Positions 36,032 through 45,769 of a stretch of DNA of 64,000 bases are shown here, piece after piece; within the stretch, counting starts at the first letter, position 1; every line of letters begins with the position of its first letter. Source of the stretch: Pandoraea sp. ASV26 (GTDB taxonomy: Bacteria; Pseudomonadota; Gammaproteobacteria; Burkholderiales; Burkholderiaceae); assembly GCF_016428915.1 (NCBI RefSeq), contig NZ_JAELTP010000014.1:16919-80918 (forward strand), given 5' to 3'. The translations under genes were made by a program, and so were the position numbers. The notes beneath the pieces are model-generated. The model was not told the DNA's origin and did not search any database. It saw only the letters and a program-made list of their open reading frames with translations.

Positions 36032-37120
36032 TCATCCGGCGATTGCCGCGTCGGCCTGCGCCTGTCGGGCGCGATACAACGCGAGTCGCGCCTCCAGCTT
36101 CTCGCTCGGTGGCGCTGCGCGCGCAGGGCTGGCACCGGCGTTCTGAATCTCGCGCCAGAAATGGCAGGCGACCTGCCGCCCGTCGGGCAGCACTTCGTCG
36201 ATCGGCCGCTGGTCTCGGCACACGGCCTTGGCATGCGGACACCGCGGATGAAAGCGGCACCCCGGCGGCGGCGCCGTCGGACTGGGCAACTCACCGCCCA
36301 GCGGCGCCCGCTCGCGTCGCAGATGCGGACGACTCGCGGGAATCGCCTGCAAGAGCGCCTGCGTGTAGGGGTGCAGCGGGTTGTCGAAGAGCGCATCGGC
36401 GCTCGCCAGTTCGACGATCTCGCCGAGATACATCACCGCCACGCGATCGCTCATGTGACGGATCACCGCCAGATCGTGAGCGACCATGATGAGCGTGAGG
36501 CCGAAGTCGTGCTTGAGTCGTTCGAGCAGATTGATGACCTGTGCCTGCACCGAGACGTCGAGCGCCGAGACCGGCTCATCCCCAATGATCACGCGCGGCT
36601 CTCCGGCCAACGCCCGTGCGATGCCGATGCGCTGGCGCTGGCCGCCGGAGAATTCGTGCGGGAAGCGCTGGGCATAGTCGGGTTGCAGGCCAACGGTGCG
36701 CAGCAGCTCGGCCACGCGTTCGTCACGCTCGCGTCCCCGGGCGAGGCCATGCAGGGCGATGGGTTCACCGATCAGTCCGCCCACGGTCATGCTCGGGTTG
36801 AGCGAGGCGAACGGGTCCTGAAAGATGATTTGCAGTTCGCGCCGCAGACGCCGCATCGCGCCGGCGCCCAGCGTCATGATGTCTTCGCCCTGATAGCGGA
36901 CTTCGCCGCGCGTCGCGTCGAGCAGGCGCAGCAACAGCCGTCCCAGGGTGGATTTGCCGCAGCCGGATTCGCCCACGATGGCGAACGTCTCGCCCGCCTG
37001 CACGGCAAACGACACGCCATTCACGGCATACACCGTGGGCGCCCGGGAAAAGCCGACGCGGTGTCCGCCGAAGTGCTTGGTCAGATCGCGGGCTTCGAGC
37101 AATGGGGATGGGGCATTCAT
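36032..37120 (-). CDS. ABC transporter ATP-binding protein, DppF/OppF type
   Basis: 362 residues. Walker [11 protein letters not shown] loop IIFQDPFASLNP, signature SGGQRQRIGIARAL, Walker B VIIGDEPVSALDVS and switch His in MVAHDLAV. The C-terminal oligopeptide-transporter extension has the spaced cysteines of PPGCRFHPRCPHAKAVC, which bind a [4Fe-4S] cluster in some homologues. The ATG overlaps the stop of the DppD-like gene (ATGA), so the two ATPases are coupled. Start 37120 was selected for that overlap and for the family start. Confidence 0.94.
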   Translation of the reverse strand: MNAPSPLLEARDLTKHFGGHRVGFSRAPTVYAVNGVSFAVQAGETFAIVGESGCGKSTLGRLLLRLLDATRGEVRYQGEDIMTLGAGAMRRLRRELQIIFQDPFASLNPSMTVGGLIGEPIALHGLARGRERDERVAELLRTVGLQPDYAQRFPHEFSGGQRQRIGIARALAGEPRVIIGDEPVSALDVSVQAQVINLLERLKHDFGLTLIMVAHDLAVIRHMSDRVAVMYLGEIVELASADALFDNPLHPYTQALLQAIPASRPHLRRERAPLGGELPSPTAPPPGCRFHPRCPHAKAVCRDQRPIDEVLPDGRQVACHFWREIQNAGASPARAAPPSEKLEARLALYRARQAQADAAIAG

Positions 37121-38202
37121 ACGGCGACCTCTTCCAACGGCGCGGCAGGCGGTGTCAGGGCGTCGACCGGCGCCAGCCAGCAGGCGACGCGATGCGCGCC
37201 GGACAACGTGCGCTCGATCGGCACCTCGCGGGTGCAACGGGCTTCGGCAAACGGACAGCGCGGCGCAAAGCGGCAACCGGCAGGCATGCGTTCCGGCGAC
37301 GGCACCGAGCCGCGAATGGTGGCGAGCGTGCCTTCACGTTTGCCGATCGAAGGGATCGCCCCCATTAGACCAATGGTGTAAGGATGCTGTGGATCGTCGA
37401 AGATTTCGTCGACCGTGCCGTATTCGACGATGCGCCCCGCGTACATCACGGCGACGTCGTCAGCGACTTCTGCCACCACACCCAGATCGTGCGTGATGAG
37501 CACGACGGCGGTGCCCGTCTCGCGCTGCAAGGTCTGAATGAGGGTGAGCACCTGCGCCTGAATCGTCACATCAAGGGCCGTGGTCGGTTCGTCGGCGATG
37601 AGCAGCGCGGGCCGGTTGGCGAGCGCCATCGCGATCATCACGCGCTGTCGCATGCCGCCGGAGAGTTCGTGCGGATAGTTGTCCAGCCGCGTCTCGGGCG
37701 CGGGAATGCGCACCCGCCTGAGCATGTCGAGCGCCTCGGCGCGTGCGGCGCGCCGGTCCAGCCCCCGATGACGGCGAATGCCTTCCTCGATCTGATGCCC
37801 GATGGTGAACGCCGGATTGAGCGAGGTCATCGGCTCCTGAAAGATCATCGCGAGCCGATTGCCGCGCAGGTCGGCGAATTCGCGCTCGCCCAGCGCCAGC
37901 AGATCCCGGCCTTCGAACATCGCCTGGCCCGCCACCACGTTGGCCGGCGGCGTCGGCAACAACCCCATGAGCGCGAGCGACGTCACGCTCTTGCCGCAGC
38001 CCGACTCGCCGACGATGCACAGTGTCTTGCCGGGATGCACGGCAAACGACACGCCGTCGATCAGGTTGGGCGCATCGGGCGCCTTGGAGAATTTCAACGA
38101 TAGTCCGGTGACATCGAGCACCGGCCCAGCGTCTGCGGGCATGGTCATGGGCGCGTTATGTGGGTCGGTCTTCTCGCCCTCCGTCCCGGCCAGGCCGGTC
38201 AT
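37117..38202 (-). CDS. ABC transporter ATP-binding protein, DppD/OppD type
   Basis: Walker [11 protein letters not shown] loop [14 protein letters not shown], signature [14 protein letters not shown], Walker [14 protein letters not shown], switch His in ITHDLGV, and a C-terminal Cys motif in [16 protein letters not shown]. First gene of the operon. The start is uncertain: GTG 38235, ATG 38202, ATG 38148 and ATG 38142 are in frame and none has a good ribosome site. Family alignment begins near [12 protein letters not shown], so the shorter starts are possible. It is divergent from a LysR gene with a 16-bp palindrome between. Confidence 0.9.
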   Translation of the reverse strand: MTGLAGTEGEKTDPHNAPMTMPADAGPVLDVTGLSLKFSKAPDAPNLIDGVSFAVHPGKTLCIVGESGCGKSVTSLALMGLLPTPPANVVAGQAMFEGRDLLALGEREFADLRGNRLAMIFQEPMTSLNPAFTIGHQIEEGIRRHRGLDRRAARAEALDMLRRVRIPAPETRLDNYPHELSGGMRQRVMIAMALANRPALLIADEPTTALDVTIQAQVLTLIQTLQRETGTAVVLITHDLGVVAEVADDVAVMYAGRIVEYGTVDEIFDDPQHPYTIGLMGAIPSIGKREGTLATIRGSVPSPERMPAGCRFAPRCPFAEARCTREVPIERTLSGAHRVACWLAPVDALTPPAAPLEEVAV

Positions 38203-38245
38203 GAGGGATGTGCATGACACGATTATGTCCCCCACGCCATCAAAG

Positions 38246-38261
38246 GAAATATTAATATTTC
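38246..38261. promoter_or_regulatory. 16-bp perfect palindrome between the importer operon and its LysR gene
   Basis: GAAATATT-AATATTTC lies 33 bases upstream of the LysR ATG and just upstream of the possible starts of the DppD-like gene. Its place in the AT-rich gap between divergent genes fits a LysR operator controlling both. Confidence 0.55.
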
Positions 38262-38293
38262 TTTTTCATCCGTAAATTATTCTTAACTGCCAG

Positions 38294-39163
38294 ATGCTCA
38301 CGTTACGCATGTTGAAGACGTTCCGGCTGGTGGCGCAAACCGGCTCTTTTGCGGCCGCGGCCGAGCGTGCGGCGCTCACTCAGGCGGCTGTCAGCCTCCA
38401 GATGCGCGGGCTTGAAGACGCTGTCGGACAGCGGCTGTTCGACCGGCGCGGGCGGCAGATCACGCTCACGCGTCAGGGGCGCGACCTGTTTCCTCGCGTG
38501 GAACAGATTCTGGCGCTCACGGCCGAGCTGACCGCCACGCCCATCGATGCCATGCAGGGGCCCGTCACCATCGGCGCGGTGGTGTCGGTCATCGGCGCCC
38601 TCTCACTCGTGGTCGCAGAACTGAAGACCGCACACCCCCGGCTCGACGTGCGGCTCACGTCGGCACGTTCGGACGAACTCACCGATCTCGTCGAACAGGG
38701 CGAGGTCGATATCGCCGCCGTGGTCGCGCGCGCCGACGATGCCCGTGCCGACGGACTGGTGTGGACACCCCTCTACACCGAGCCGATGGTCATGGTCGTG
38801 AATCGCGACGTCACCGAGCCGGAGCCGCAACGCATTCTCGACGAACACGCGTTTCTGCGATTCGACCGGCGCGTTCGTACCGGCATGGTGGTCGAGCAGG
38901 CGCTGCGCGCGGCCAAGCTCAGCGTGACCGAATATCTCGAGTTGAACTCCATCGAGACGATCGTCGCGCTCGTCCGCAAGAACGTCGGGGTGTCCGTGCT
39001 GCCGCTGCTGCATCGTGGCGACTGGCAATCCGACCCGCTGCTGCGCATCGTCCCGATTGCCCAGCCGGCTTTGCTGCGCACGGTCGGCATGATTCATCGC
39101 GAGCACGATTCGCGTACGCATAACATTACGGCTGCCATTGCCGCCATGTTGCAGGATGTGTGA
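38294..39163 (+). CDS. LysR-family regulator of the peptide importer operon
   Basis: 289 residues. HTH: MLKTFRLVAQTGSFAAAAER, AALTQAAVSLQMRGLEDAVG and LFDRRGRQITLTRQG. The substrate domain begins at about residue 90 (GPVTIGAVVSVIGALSLVVAEL). It is divergent from the DppD-like gene with a palindrome between, so control of that operon is likely. The ligand might be a sulfur or peptide metabolite; this is inference. No clear ribosome site is visible. Confidence 0.85.
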   Translation: MLTLRMLKTFRLVAQTGSFAAAAERAALTQAAVSLQMRGLEDAVGQRLFDRRGRQITLTRQGRDLFPRVEQILALTAELTATPIDAMQGPVTIGAVVSVIGALSLVVAELKTAHPRLDVRLTSARSDELTDLVEQGEVDIAAVVARADDARADGLVWTPLYTEPMVMVVNRDVTEPEPQRILDEHAFLRFDRRVRTGMVVEQALRAAKLSVTEYLELNSIETIVALVRKNVGVSVLPLLHRGDWQSDPLLRIVPIAQPALLRTVGMIHREHDSRTHNITAAIAAMLQDV

Positions 39164-39177
39164 GTTGGCGCCCGGGA

Positions 39178-39209
39178 CGTAAAAACGGCGCGAACCCAGT
39201 CGCGCCGTT
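39178..39209 (-). terminator. Rho-independent terminator for the MHS transporter
   Basis: AACGGCGCGA-ACCCAG-TCGCGCCGTT is a perfect 10-bp stem; on the minus strand it is followed by a run of T. It lies 26 bases past the transporter stop and in front of the end of the convergent LysR gene, so it may work both ways. Confidence 0.8.
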
Positions 39210-39235
39210 GGCAGGAAAGAGGGGCATAGGCGGCG

Positions 39236-40570
39236 TTAGTCGCGAGTCTCGAGGGCCTTGTTGATGCGCAAGGCCAGCAGCGTGCAGACCGTGCCCGAGA
39301 GCAGATAGCCACTCACGGCGATCAGCCCGAACTCGGCCGACAACCCCAGCGCCACGAGCGGTGCGAACGCCGCACCGAACAGCCACGCGAAGTCGGTCGT
39401 GAGCGCCGCCCCCGTGTAACGGAAGCGTTGCTCGAAGTTCGACGTTACCGTCCCGGCCGCCTGTCCGTAAGACAAACCGAGCAGCGCGAAGCCCACCAGA
39501 ATGAAAATGTCCTGACGTGTCGAACCGCCGCCCATCAGGAACGGGGCAAAGAGCGCGAATATCCCGATGAAGATGGCGAACAGGCCCAGCGTGGTGCGCC
39601 GCCCGATTCGGTCGGCAATGCGCCCGGAAATGACCGTGAACACGATGGCAATCCCCGCCCCGCACAACTGCACGATCAATACATTGTCCAGATCCTGCGT
39701 GTTTTGCAGGGAAATCCACGACAACGGGAACACCGTCACCAGGTGGAACAGCGCATAGCTGGCCAACGCTGCGAAGGCGCCGAGGAAGATGTTGTACCCC
39801 TGCGAGCGAACCATCTCGCGCGTGCTGATCGGCTCCAGTTGGCCCTCTTCGAGCATCTCCGTATATTCGTTCGTCACCACCAGACGCAGCCGCGCGAACA
39901 GCGCCACCACGTTCACGGCGAAAGCCACGTAGAACGGATAACGCCAGCCCCACGAGAGAAAATCGTCAGACTCGAGGCTCCAGTGCAGAAACAGAAACAA
40001 CCCTGCCGCGATGCTGAAACCGATCGGCGCCCCCAACTGCCCCATCATCGAATACCAGCCGCGCCGCTGCGGCGGCGCGTTCATCGCGAGCAACGACGGC
40101 AAACCATCCCACGAGCCGCCAAAGCCGATGCCCTGCACCAGACGGAAGAAGGCAAGCAGCCAGATGGCGCGATCGCCCAACACCGAATAGCCCGGCAGGA
40201 AGGCCATACCGGCCGTGGCCGTACCCAGCACGAACAGCGCGCCCGTGAGCTTCACGCTGCGTCCCCAGCGGCGCTGCACGTTCATGAACAGGGCCGTACC
40301 GAATGGGCGCGAGATAAACGCGAAGGAGAAGATGGTGAACGCGTACAACAGGCCGTGCAGACTGTCCGCGAATGGGAAGAAAACGTGAGGGAACACGAGA
40401 ACGGCGGCGATCCCGAACACGAAGAAGTCGAAGTACTCGGAAGCGCGGCCAACCACCACGCCCACGGCAATTTCCTCCGGCGCGATGCGAGACCGGCTGC
40501 CGTGATCATGCTCCGTCGAAGGGACGGCTACGCCGGGAGGCGTCGGCGATTTATTAGCACTGCTTGGCAT
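39236..40570 (-). CDS. MFS transporter, metabolite:H+ symporter (MHS) family
   Basis: 444 residues with 12 predicted membrane segments. Seen: VVVGRASEYFDFFVFGIAAV (the family usually has EWYDF here; this reads EYFDF), AFISRPFGTALFMNVQRRWG, LVQGIGFGGSWDG (commonly GGE in this family) and GRIADRIGRRTTL. AAGGGGG lies before the ATG at 40570. MHS proteins carry citrate, alpha-ketoglutarate, proline, shikimate and similar acids. The changes at two signature places set this one slightly apart. It is divergent from cyoA; a palindrome at 40649 lies between them. Confidence 0.85.
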   Translation of the reverse strand: MPSSANKSPTPPGVAVPSTEHDHGSRSRIAPEEIAVGVVVGRASEYFDFFVFGIAAVLVFPHVFFPFADSLHGLLYAFTIFSFAFISRPFGTALFMNVQRRWGRSVKLTGALFVLGTATAGMAFLPGYSVLGDRAIWLLAFFRLVQGIGFGGSWDGLPSLLAMNAPPQRRGWYSMMGQLGAPIGFSIAAGLFLFLHWSLESDDFLSWGWRYPFYVAFAVNVVALFARLRLVVTNEYTEMLEEGQLEPISTREMVRSQGYNIFLGAFAALASYALFHLVTVFPLSWISLQNTQDLDNVLIVQLCGAGIAIVFTVISGRIADRIGRRTTLGLFAIFIGIFALFAPFLMGGGSTRQDIFILVGFALLGLSYGQAAGTVTSNFEQRFRYTGAALTTDFAWLFGAAFAPLVALGLSAEFGLIAVSGYLLSGTVCTLLALRINKALETRD

Positions 40571-40648
40571 TATCTGACCCCCTTGCGGATCGGCATGACG
40601 ATGACACTCGTGCCAGAAAAGCATCGCAGGTATCTCGAATCGACGCTA

Positions 40649-40662
40649 TAGGGTTTACCCTA
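40649..40662. promoter_or_regulatory. Inverted repeat between the MHS transporter and cyoA
   Basis: TAGGGT-TT-ACCCTA, perfect 6-bp arms with a 2-base centre, lies 79 bases upstream of the transporter ATG and 69 bases upstream of cyoA. It is a candidate operator for one or both divergent transcripts; the regulator is not known. Confidence 0.5.
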
Positions 40663-40730
40663 AATTGATGCATAAGGAAGGCGAGTCCATGATGGATCCG
40701 GTGTAGGGCTACGGTTCCATAAATCGCAGC

Positions 40731-41765
40731 ATGACTTCCGCCAAATGCCTTCGCGGGGTAGTTTTACTCCCCGCCGCCGTGTTGCTGTCCGGCTGCAATA
40801 CCGTATTGATGTCGCCATCGGGTGATCTCGCGATGCGCCAGCGCGACGTCATCATCGTTTCCACGGTTCTGATGTTGCTGATCATCGTGCCGGTGATCGT
40901 GCTGACATTGCTCTTCGCGTGGCGATATCGCGCCTCGAACAAAGACGCCGTCTACACCCCCGAATGGGACCACTCGACACTGCTCGAACTGCTCATCTGG
41001 GCTGCGCCGCTGCTGATTATCATCGCGCTCGGGGCGCTCACCTGGGTCAGTACGCATAAGCTCGACCCGTACCGGCCGCTCGAGCGCATCGACGCCAGGC
41101 GCGAAGTGCCTCCCGACACGCGCCCGTTGACGGTGCAAGTGGTCGCGATGGACTGGAAGTGGCTGTTTTTCTATCCCGATCAGGGTATTGCGACCGTCAA
41201 CGAACTGGCCGCGCCCGTCGACCGGCCGATCCGCTTCGAAATCACATCGACCACGATGATGAATTCGTTCTTCGTTCCCGCACTGGCCGGTCAGATTTAC
41301 GCAATGCCGGGCATGGAGACGAAGCTGCACGCGGTCATCAACAAGCCCGGCGTCTATAGTGGCTTCTCCGCGAACTACAGCGGCGCGGGCTTCTCTGGCA
41401 TGCGCTTCAAGTTCCACGGCCTCTCGGAAGACGATTTCGAAGCGTGGGTCAAGCAGGTCAAGGCGAAGGGCGAGAACCTCACGCGCGAGAAATACGAGGC
41501 GCTCGCGCAGCCGAGCGAACGGGTGCCCGTGCAGTACTACGCCGACGTGGCGCCCAATCTCTACGACGCGATTCTTAACCGCTGCGTGCAGCCCGGGCAG
41601 CCCTGTCTGAAAGACATGATGGATCAGCCCAATCACCCGCACGCCGCCAGAGCGCGCGCAGGCAAGACAGACGCGCTGCTCGCCGATTCGATGTGCACCG
41701 CACAGAACACCGTGCAGTTCGCGTCAGGCATGCGAAGCCCCCCCGGTGGAGGGTTTACGCAGTGA
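40731..41765 (+). CDS. cyoA: Cytochrome bo3-type ubiquinol oxidase, subunit II
   Basis: 344-residue lipoprotein subunit of the terminal quinol oxidase. The lipobox LLSGC puts the lipidated Cys at residue 22, followed by two membrane segments and a periplasmic cupredoxin domain (VQVVAMDWKWLFFYPDQGIA, MNSFFVPALAGQIYAMPGM). The CuA ligands of cytochrome c oxidases (a CxxxC pair) are absent: the region reads NYSGAGFSGMRFKF, as in CyoA. That separates it from a caa3/aa3 oxidase. The C-terminal 80 residues extend into the periplasm. First gene of cyoABCD-SURF1; the ribosome site is weak. Confidence 0.95.
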   Translation: MTSAKCLRGVVLLPAAVLLSGCNTVLMSPSGDLAMRQRDVIIVSTVLMLLIIVPVIVLTLLFAWRYRASNKDAVYTPEWDHSTLLELLIWAAPLLIIIALGALTWVSTHKLDPYRPLERIDARREVPPDTRPLTVQVVAMDWKWLFFYPDQGIATVNELAAPVDRPIRFEITSTTMMNSFFVPALAGQIYAMPGMETKLHAVINKPGVYSGFSANYSGAGFSGMRFKFHGLSEDDFEAWVKQVKAKGENLTREKYEALAQPSERVPVQYYADVAPNLYDAILNRCVQPGQPCLKDMMDQPNHPHAARARAGKTDALLADSMCTAQNTVQFASGMRSPPGGGFTQ

Positions 41766-41825
41766 CGCCCACCGCGCCCCCGACAATGATGCGCCTCGTG
41801 CGCCAATGATCCCAGGCACTGGCTT

Positions 41826-43817
41826 ATGGACCTCGTCAAGCTGATCTTCGGACGTCTCACCATCGAGGCGATTCCGTACCACGAACCGATCCTCCTTGCG
41901 ACGTTTGCGGGTGTGGCGTTTGGCGGCCTGGTCGTTCTGGGCGCCATCACCTACTTCAAGTTGTGGGGCTACTTGTGGCGCGAGTGGTTCACGAGCATCG
42001 ATCACAAGAAGATCGGCATCATGTACGTGATCCTTGGCGTCATCATGCTGCTGCGCGGCTTCGCCGACGCCATGATGATGCGCCTGCAACAGGCGATCTC
42101 GTTCGGCGACAATCTGGGGTATCTGCCGCCGCATCACTACGACCAGATCTTCACCGCGCACGGCGTCATCATGATCTTCTTCGTGGCGATGCCGCTCGTG
42201 ACCGGGCTCATGAACTTCGTGGTGCCCCTGCAAATCGGTGCGCGCGACGTGGCCTTCCCGTTTCTCAACAACTTCAGCTTCTGGATGACAACGGGCGGCG
42301 CGGTGCTCGTCATGATGTCGCTGTTCGTTGGCGAATTCGCGCAAACCGGCTGGCTGGCTTATCCGCCGTTATCGGGCGTGCTGCAAAGTCCGGACGTCGG
42401 GGTCGATTACTACATATGGGCACTCCAGGTGGCCGGGGTGGGCACACTGCTCTCGGGCGTCAACCTGCTCGTGACCATTGTGAAAATGCGCGCGCCGGGC
42501 ATGACGATGATGCGCATGCCGGTCTTCACCTGGACCTCGCTGTGCACCAACGTGCTCATCGTGGCGGCTTTCCCGGTGCTGACCGCCGTGCTCGCCCTGC
42601 TGGCGCTGGATCGCTACGTGGGCACCAACTTCTTCACGAACGATCTGGGCGGCAATCCCATGATGTACGTGAATCTGATCTGGATCTGGGGCCACCCCGA
42701 GGTCTACATTCTCGTGCTGCCGGTGTTCGGTGTGTTCTCCGAAGTCGTCGCCACCTTCTCCGGCAAGCGGCTGTTCGGTTACGCGTCGATGGTCTACGCC
42801 ACGGTCGTGATTACCGTGCTGTCCTACCTCGTGTGGCTGCATCACTTCTTCACGATGGGCTCCGGCGCGAGTGTGAATTCGTTCTTCGGTATCACCACCA
42901 TGATCATCTCGATACCGACCGGGGCGAAGCTGTTCAACTGGCTGTTCACCATGTATCGCGGGCGAATCCACTTCGAAGTGCCCATGCTGTGGACGGTCGG
43001 CTTCATGGTGACGTTCGTCATCGGCGGCATGACCGGCGTGCTGCTCGCCGTGCCGCCCGCGGACTTCTCGTTGCACAACGGCCTGTTCCTGATCGCTCAC
43101 TTTCACAACGTGATCATCGGCGGCGTGATCTTCGGGATCATGGCGGCGATCAACTACTGGTTCCCGAAGGCCTTCGGTTATCGGCTCGATGCGTTCTGGG
43201 GCAAGTGCTCGTTCTGGTTCTGGCTTGTCGGCTTCTACGTCGCCTTCATGCCGCTGTATCTGCTCGGCCTGATGGGCGTGACGCGTCGCGTAAGCCATTT
43301 CGACGATATGTCGCTGCAAATATGGTTCCAGGTGGCTGCGGTAGGTGCCCTGCTCATCGCCATCGGCATCGGGTGCTTCCTCATCCAGCTCGTGGTGAGC
43401 TTCATGCGACGCGAGCAGTTGCGCGACGACACGGGCGACCCGTGGAATGGCCGCACGCTGGAATGGTCGACCTCTTCCCCGCCGCCGGCCTATAACTTCG
43501 CCTTCACGCCGGTCGTTCATGACAACGACGCCTGGTGGCAGATGAAGCAGCACGGGTTCAGGCGTCCGGAAGAAGGGTTCATCCCGATCCACATGCCGAA
43601 GAATACGGGCGCGGGCATCATCCTCGCGGGTCTTGCGACCGTGTGCGGCTTTGGCCTCATCTGGCATATGTGGCTGGTGGTGATCGTCGCGTTCGCCGCC
43701 TTGCTGGCGGTCGCGATCGGGCACACCTTCAACTATCACCGCGAGTACTACATCCCGGCCGATCAGGTCGCACACACGGAGGCAGCGCGCGCGCGACTGC
43801 TCGCCCAGAATGGCTGA
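41826..43817 (+). CDS. cyoB: Cytochrome bo3-type ubiquinol oxidase, subunit I
   Basis: 663 residues, about 15 predicted membrane segments, the proton-pumping catalytic subunit. Seen: [12 protein letters not shown], the quinone-site stretch [12 protein letters not shown] with [11 protein letters not shown] (Arg, Asp and His equivalents of the E. coli quinol site), the CuB and cross-link motif WGHPEVYIL, the CuB His pair WLHHFFTMG, and the heme His region [12 protein letters not shown]. The quinol-binding residues confirm a ubiquinol and not a cytochrome c oxidase. It begins 60 bases after cyoA and overlaps cyoC by 8 bases. Confidence 0.97.
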   Translation: MDLVKLIFGRLTIEAIPYHEPILLATFAGVAFGGLVVLGAITYFKLWGYLWREWFTSIDHKKIGIMYVILGVIMLLRGFADAMMMRLQQAISFGDNLGYLPPHHYDQIFTAHGVIMIFFVAMPLVTGLMNFVVPLQIGARDVAFPFLNNFSFWMTTGGAVLVMMSLFVGEFAQTGWLAYPPLSGVLQSPDVGVDYYIWALQVAGVGTLLSGVNLLVTIVKMRAPGMTMMRMPVFTWTSLCTNVLIVAAFPVLTAVLALLALDRYVGTNFFTNDLGGNPMMYVNLIWIWGHPEVYILVLPVFGVFSEVVATFSGKRLFGYASMVYATVVITVLSYLVWLHHFFTMGSGASVNSFFGITTMIISIPTGAKLFNWLFTMYRGRIHFEVPMLWTVGFMVTFVIGGMTGVLLAVPPADFSLHNGLFLIAHFHNVIIGGVIFGIMAAINYWFPKAFGYRLDAFWGKCSFWFWLVGFYVAFMPLYLLGLMGVTRRVSHFDDMSLQIWFQVAAVGALLIAIGIGCFLIQLVVSFMRREQLRDDTGDPWNGRTLEWSTSSPPPAYNFAFTPVVHDNDAWWQMKQHGFRRPEEGFIPIHMPKNTGAGIILAGLATVCGFGLIWHMWLVVIVAFAALLAVAIGHTFNYHREYYIPADQVAHTEAARARLLAQNG

Positions 43818-44478
43818 CACGACCGCAACCTTCACGGGAGGTGGCGCCCCGCTGGGGACTCACACCCCGAGCCCGCCGCGCGATGGCGAGCTGAAGTTCG
43901 TGATGACGAGCGACTACCACCCGCCCAACGGGACGCTGCTCGGCTTCTGGGTCTACCTGATGAGCGACTGCCTCGTCTTCGCCTGTCTGTTTGCGGCGTA
44001 TGGCGTGCTTGGGCGCAACTACGCGGGTGGGCCGACCGGCGCAGAGCTGTTCGAACTGCCGCTCGTGGCGCTGAATACGACCTTCCTGCTGCTCTCGTCG
44101 ATCACTTACGGCTTTGCGATGCTCGAGGTGCAGAAGCGCCGCCAGAGTGCCGTGATTGGCTGGCTTGCCGTGACCGGCGTGCTGGGTGCCGCGTTCATCT
44201 CGCTCGAACTGTATGAGTTCGCGACCCTCATTCACGAGGGCGCCGGACCGTGGCGCAGCGCGTTCCTGTCCTCGTTCTTCGCGCTGGTGAGCACGCACGG
44301 GCTGCACGTCACGTTCGGCATCGTCTGGCTCATCACCCTGATGGTGCAGGTCGGCAAGCATGGCCTCACCGCGCCCAACCGCCGCCGTCTGATGTGCCTG
44401 TCGATGTTCTGGCACTTTCTGGACGTCGTGTGGATCGGCGTCTTCACCTTCGTCTACCTGATGGGAGTGCTGCCGTGA
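43810..44478 (+). CDS. cyoC: Cytochrome bo3-type ubiquinol oxidase, subunit III
   Basis: 222 residues with five predicted membrane segments. Conserved stretches: [53 protein letters not shown] and [20 protein letters not shown]. The Glu that lies in the lipid-facing part of segment III appears in SLELYEF. The start overlaps cyoB, and its stop overlaps the GTG of cyoD (GTGA), so the three are translationally coupled. Confidence 0.96.
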   Translation: MADTTATFTGGGAPLGTHTPSPPRDGELKFVMTSDYHPPNGTLLGFWVYLMSDCLVFACLFAAYGVLGRNYAGGPTGAELFELPLVALNTTFLLLSSITYGFAMLEVQKRRQSAVIGWLAVTGVLGAAFISLELYEFATLIHEGAGPWRSAFLSSFFALVSTHGLHVTFGIVWLITLMVQVGKHGLTAPNRRRLMCLSMFWHFLDVVWIGVFTFVYLMGVLP

Positions 44479-44876
44479 GCACCCACGACTCGACCTCTCA
44501 CAATGCCGACGGGCACGATCACGACCACGCTCATGGCGAGGAAGGACCGCACAGCACCCTGCGCGGCTATGCGACCGGCTTCATCCTGTCGGTCGTGCTC
44601 ACCGCCATTCCGTTCTGGTTCGTGATGGGCGGCGTGTTCGAGAAATCGAGCACCACCGCGATCCTGATTCTGTTTCTGGGCGCGATTCAGATCGTCGTGC
44701 ACATGATCTACTTCCTGCATATGAACGGGAAGTCCGAAGGCGGCTGGAACCTGTTGTCGCTGATGTTTACGATCGTACTGGTCGTGATCACGCTCTCGGG
44801 CTCACTCTGGGTGATGTATCACCTGAACCAGAACATGATGCCGGGTATGATGCAGGATATGAAGAACCTTCCTTGA
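44475..44876 (+). CDS. cyoD: Cytochrome bo3-type ubiquinol oxidase, subunit IV
   Basis: 133 residues from a GTG that overlaps the cyoC stop. The His/Asp-rich N-terminus ([16 protein letters not shown]) precedes three predicted membrane segments, as in other CyoD proteins: [36 protein letters not shown] and [19 protein letters not shown]. It helps assemble the oxidase. The longer frame to 44250 overlaps cyoC and is not used. Confidence 0.95.
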   Translation: MSTHDSTSHNADGHDHDHAHGEEGPHSTLRGYATGFILSVVLTAIPFWFVMGGVFEKSSTTAILILFLGAIQIVVHMIYFLHMNGKSEGGWNLLSLMFTIVLVVITLSGSLWVMYHLNQNMMPGMMQDMKNLP

Positions 44877-45736
44877 ATGGCATTCCCTTGAGCAGCAATC
44901 GACTTCATGACTCGGGGGACGCACAGCGTCCCCCGCGCGCTTCCGGCGCGCCCTCCCGTCCCTCCGCCCTGCGCGTGGTCATCCTCGGCGTCATTACGCT
45001 GGTGCTCGTCTCCCTGTTCGCCTCTCTGGGCACCTGGCAGGTGCAGCGCCGCGCGTGGAAGCTCGAACTGATCGAGCGCGTGAATTCGCGCGTGCATGCG
45101 CCGCCTGCGCCTGCGCCCATGCGCTCGCAGTGGCCTGCCGTCAACGCGGCCGATGACGAGTATCGCCACGTGTCTCTTACCGGCACGTATCAGTTCGACA
45201 AGGACACGCTAGTGCAGGCCGTCACCGATCTGGGGGGCGGGTACTGGGTGCTCACGCCGCTGCGCACGGCTGACGGCAGCAAAGTACTCATCAACCGGGG
45301 CTTCGTGCCGCCGGGCTGGAAAGAAGCGGTGCCGCCCGCCCCGGCCGGCGAAGTCACTGTCACCGGTCTGCTGCGCATGCCCGAGCCGGGCGGTGGATTC
45401 CTGCGCAAGAATGCGCCGTCGGAAAACCTCTGGTATTCGCGCGATGTCGCGGCCATTGCGAGCGCACGCGGACTCACGACGACGGACGTGGCGCCTTATT
45501 TCATCGATGCGGACGGCAAGCCCGGCGCAAACGCCGGCACCGATGCCGTCAGAGGCGATGCCGAAGCCGTCACCGGCAAAGCGCCCGCACGCGACTATCC
45601 CGTGGGTGGCCTCACCGTGGTGCAGTTCCCGAACAACCACATGAGCTATCTGCTGACGTGGTACGCGCTCGCCGTCATGTCGGCTGTGGCAGGCTGGTTT
45701 GTCATCCGGCTGGAACTGCGCAAGCGCGCCGAGTGA
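44873..45736 (+). CDS. SURF1-family oxidase assembly protein
   Basis: 287 residues. Two membrane segments, one near residues 34-54 and one at the C-terminus (NHMSYLLTWYALAVMSAVAG), flank a periplasmic domain with SLGTWQVQRRAWKLELIERV, GTYQFDKDTLV, YWVLTPLRTADGSKVLINRGFVP-type motif (first part) and WYSRDVAAIA, all typical of SURF1/Shy1. It delivers or stabilises heme in oxidase assembly. TTG 44873 overlaps the cyoD stop; TTG 44888 is another choice. It ends the cyo operon. No heme O synthase (cyoE) gene lies here. Confidence 0.9.
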   Translation: MNGIPLSSNRLHDSGDAQRPPRASGAPSRPSALRVVILGVITLVLVSLFASLGTWQVQRRAWKLELIERVNSRVHAPPAPAPMRSQWPAVNAADDEYRHVSLTGTYQFDKDTLVQAVTDLGGGYWVLTPLRTADGSKVLINRGFVPPGWKEAVPPAPAGEVTVTGLLRMPEPGGGFLRKNAPSENLWYSRDVAAIASARGLTTTDVAPYFIDADGKPGANAGTDAVRGDAEAVTGKAPARDYPVGGLTVVQFPNNHMSYLLTWYALAVMSAVAGWFVIRLELRKRAE

Positions 45737-45769
45737 GTAAAGTACAGGGTACCGGGCACCGGGCGAAGT

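Noticed and set aside
40731..41765. Subunit II as a cytochrome c oxidase with CuA
   Set aside because: The CxxxC CuA motif is absent and subunit I has the quinol-site residues, so it is a quinol oxidase.
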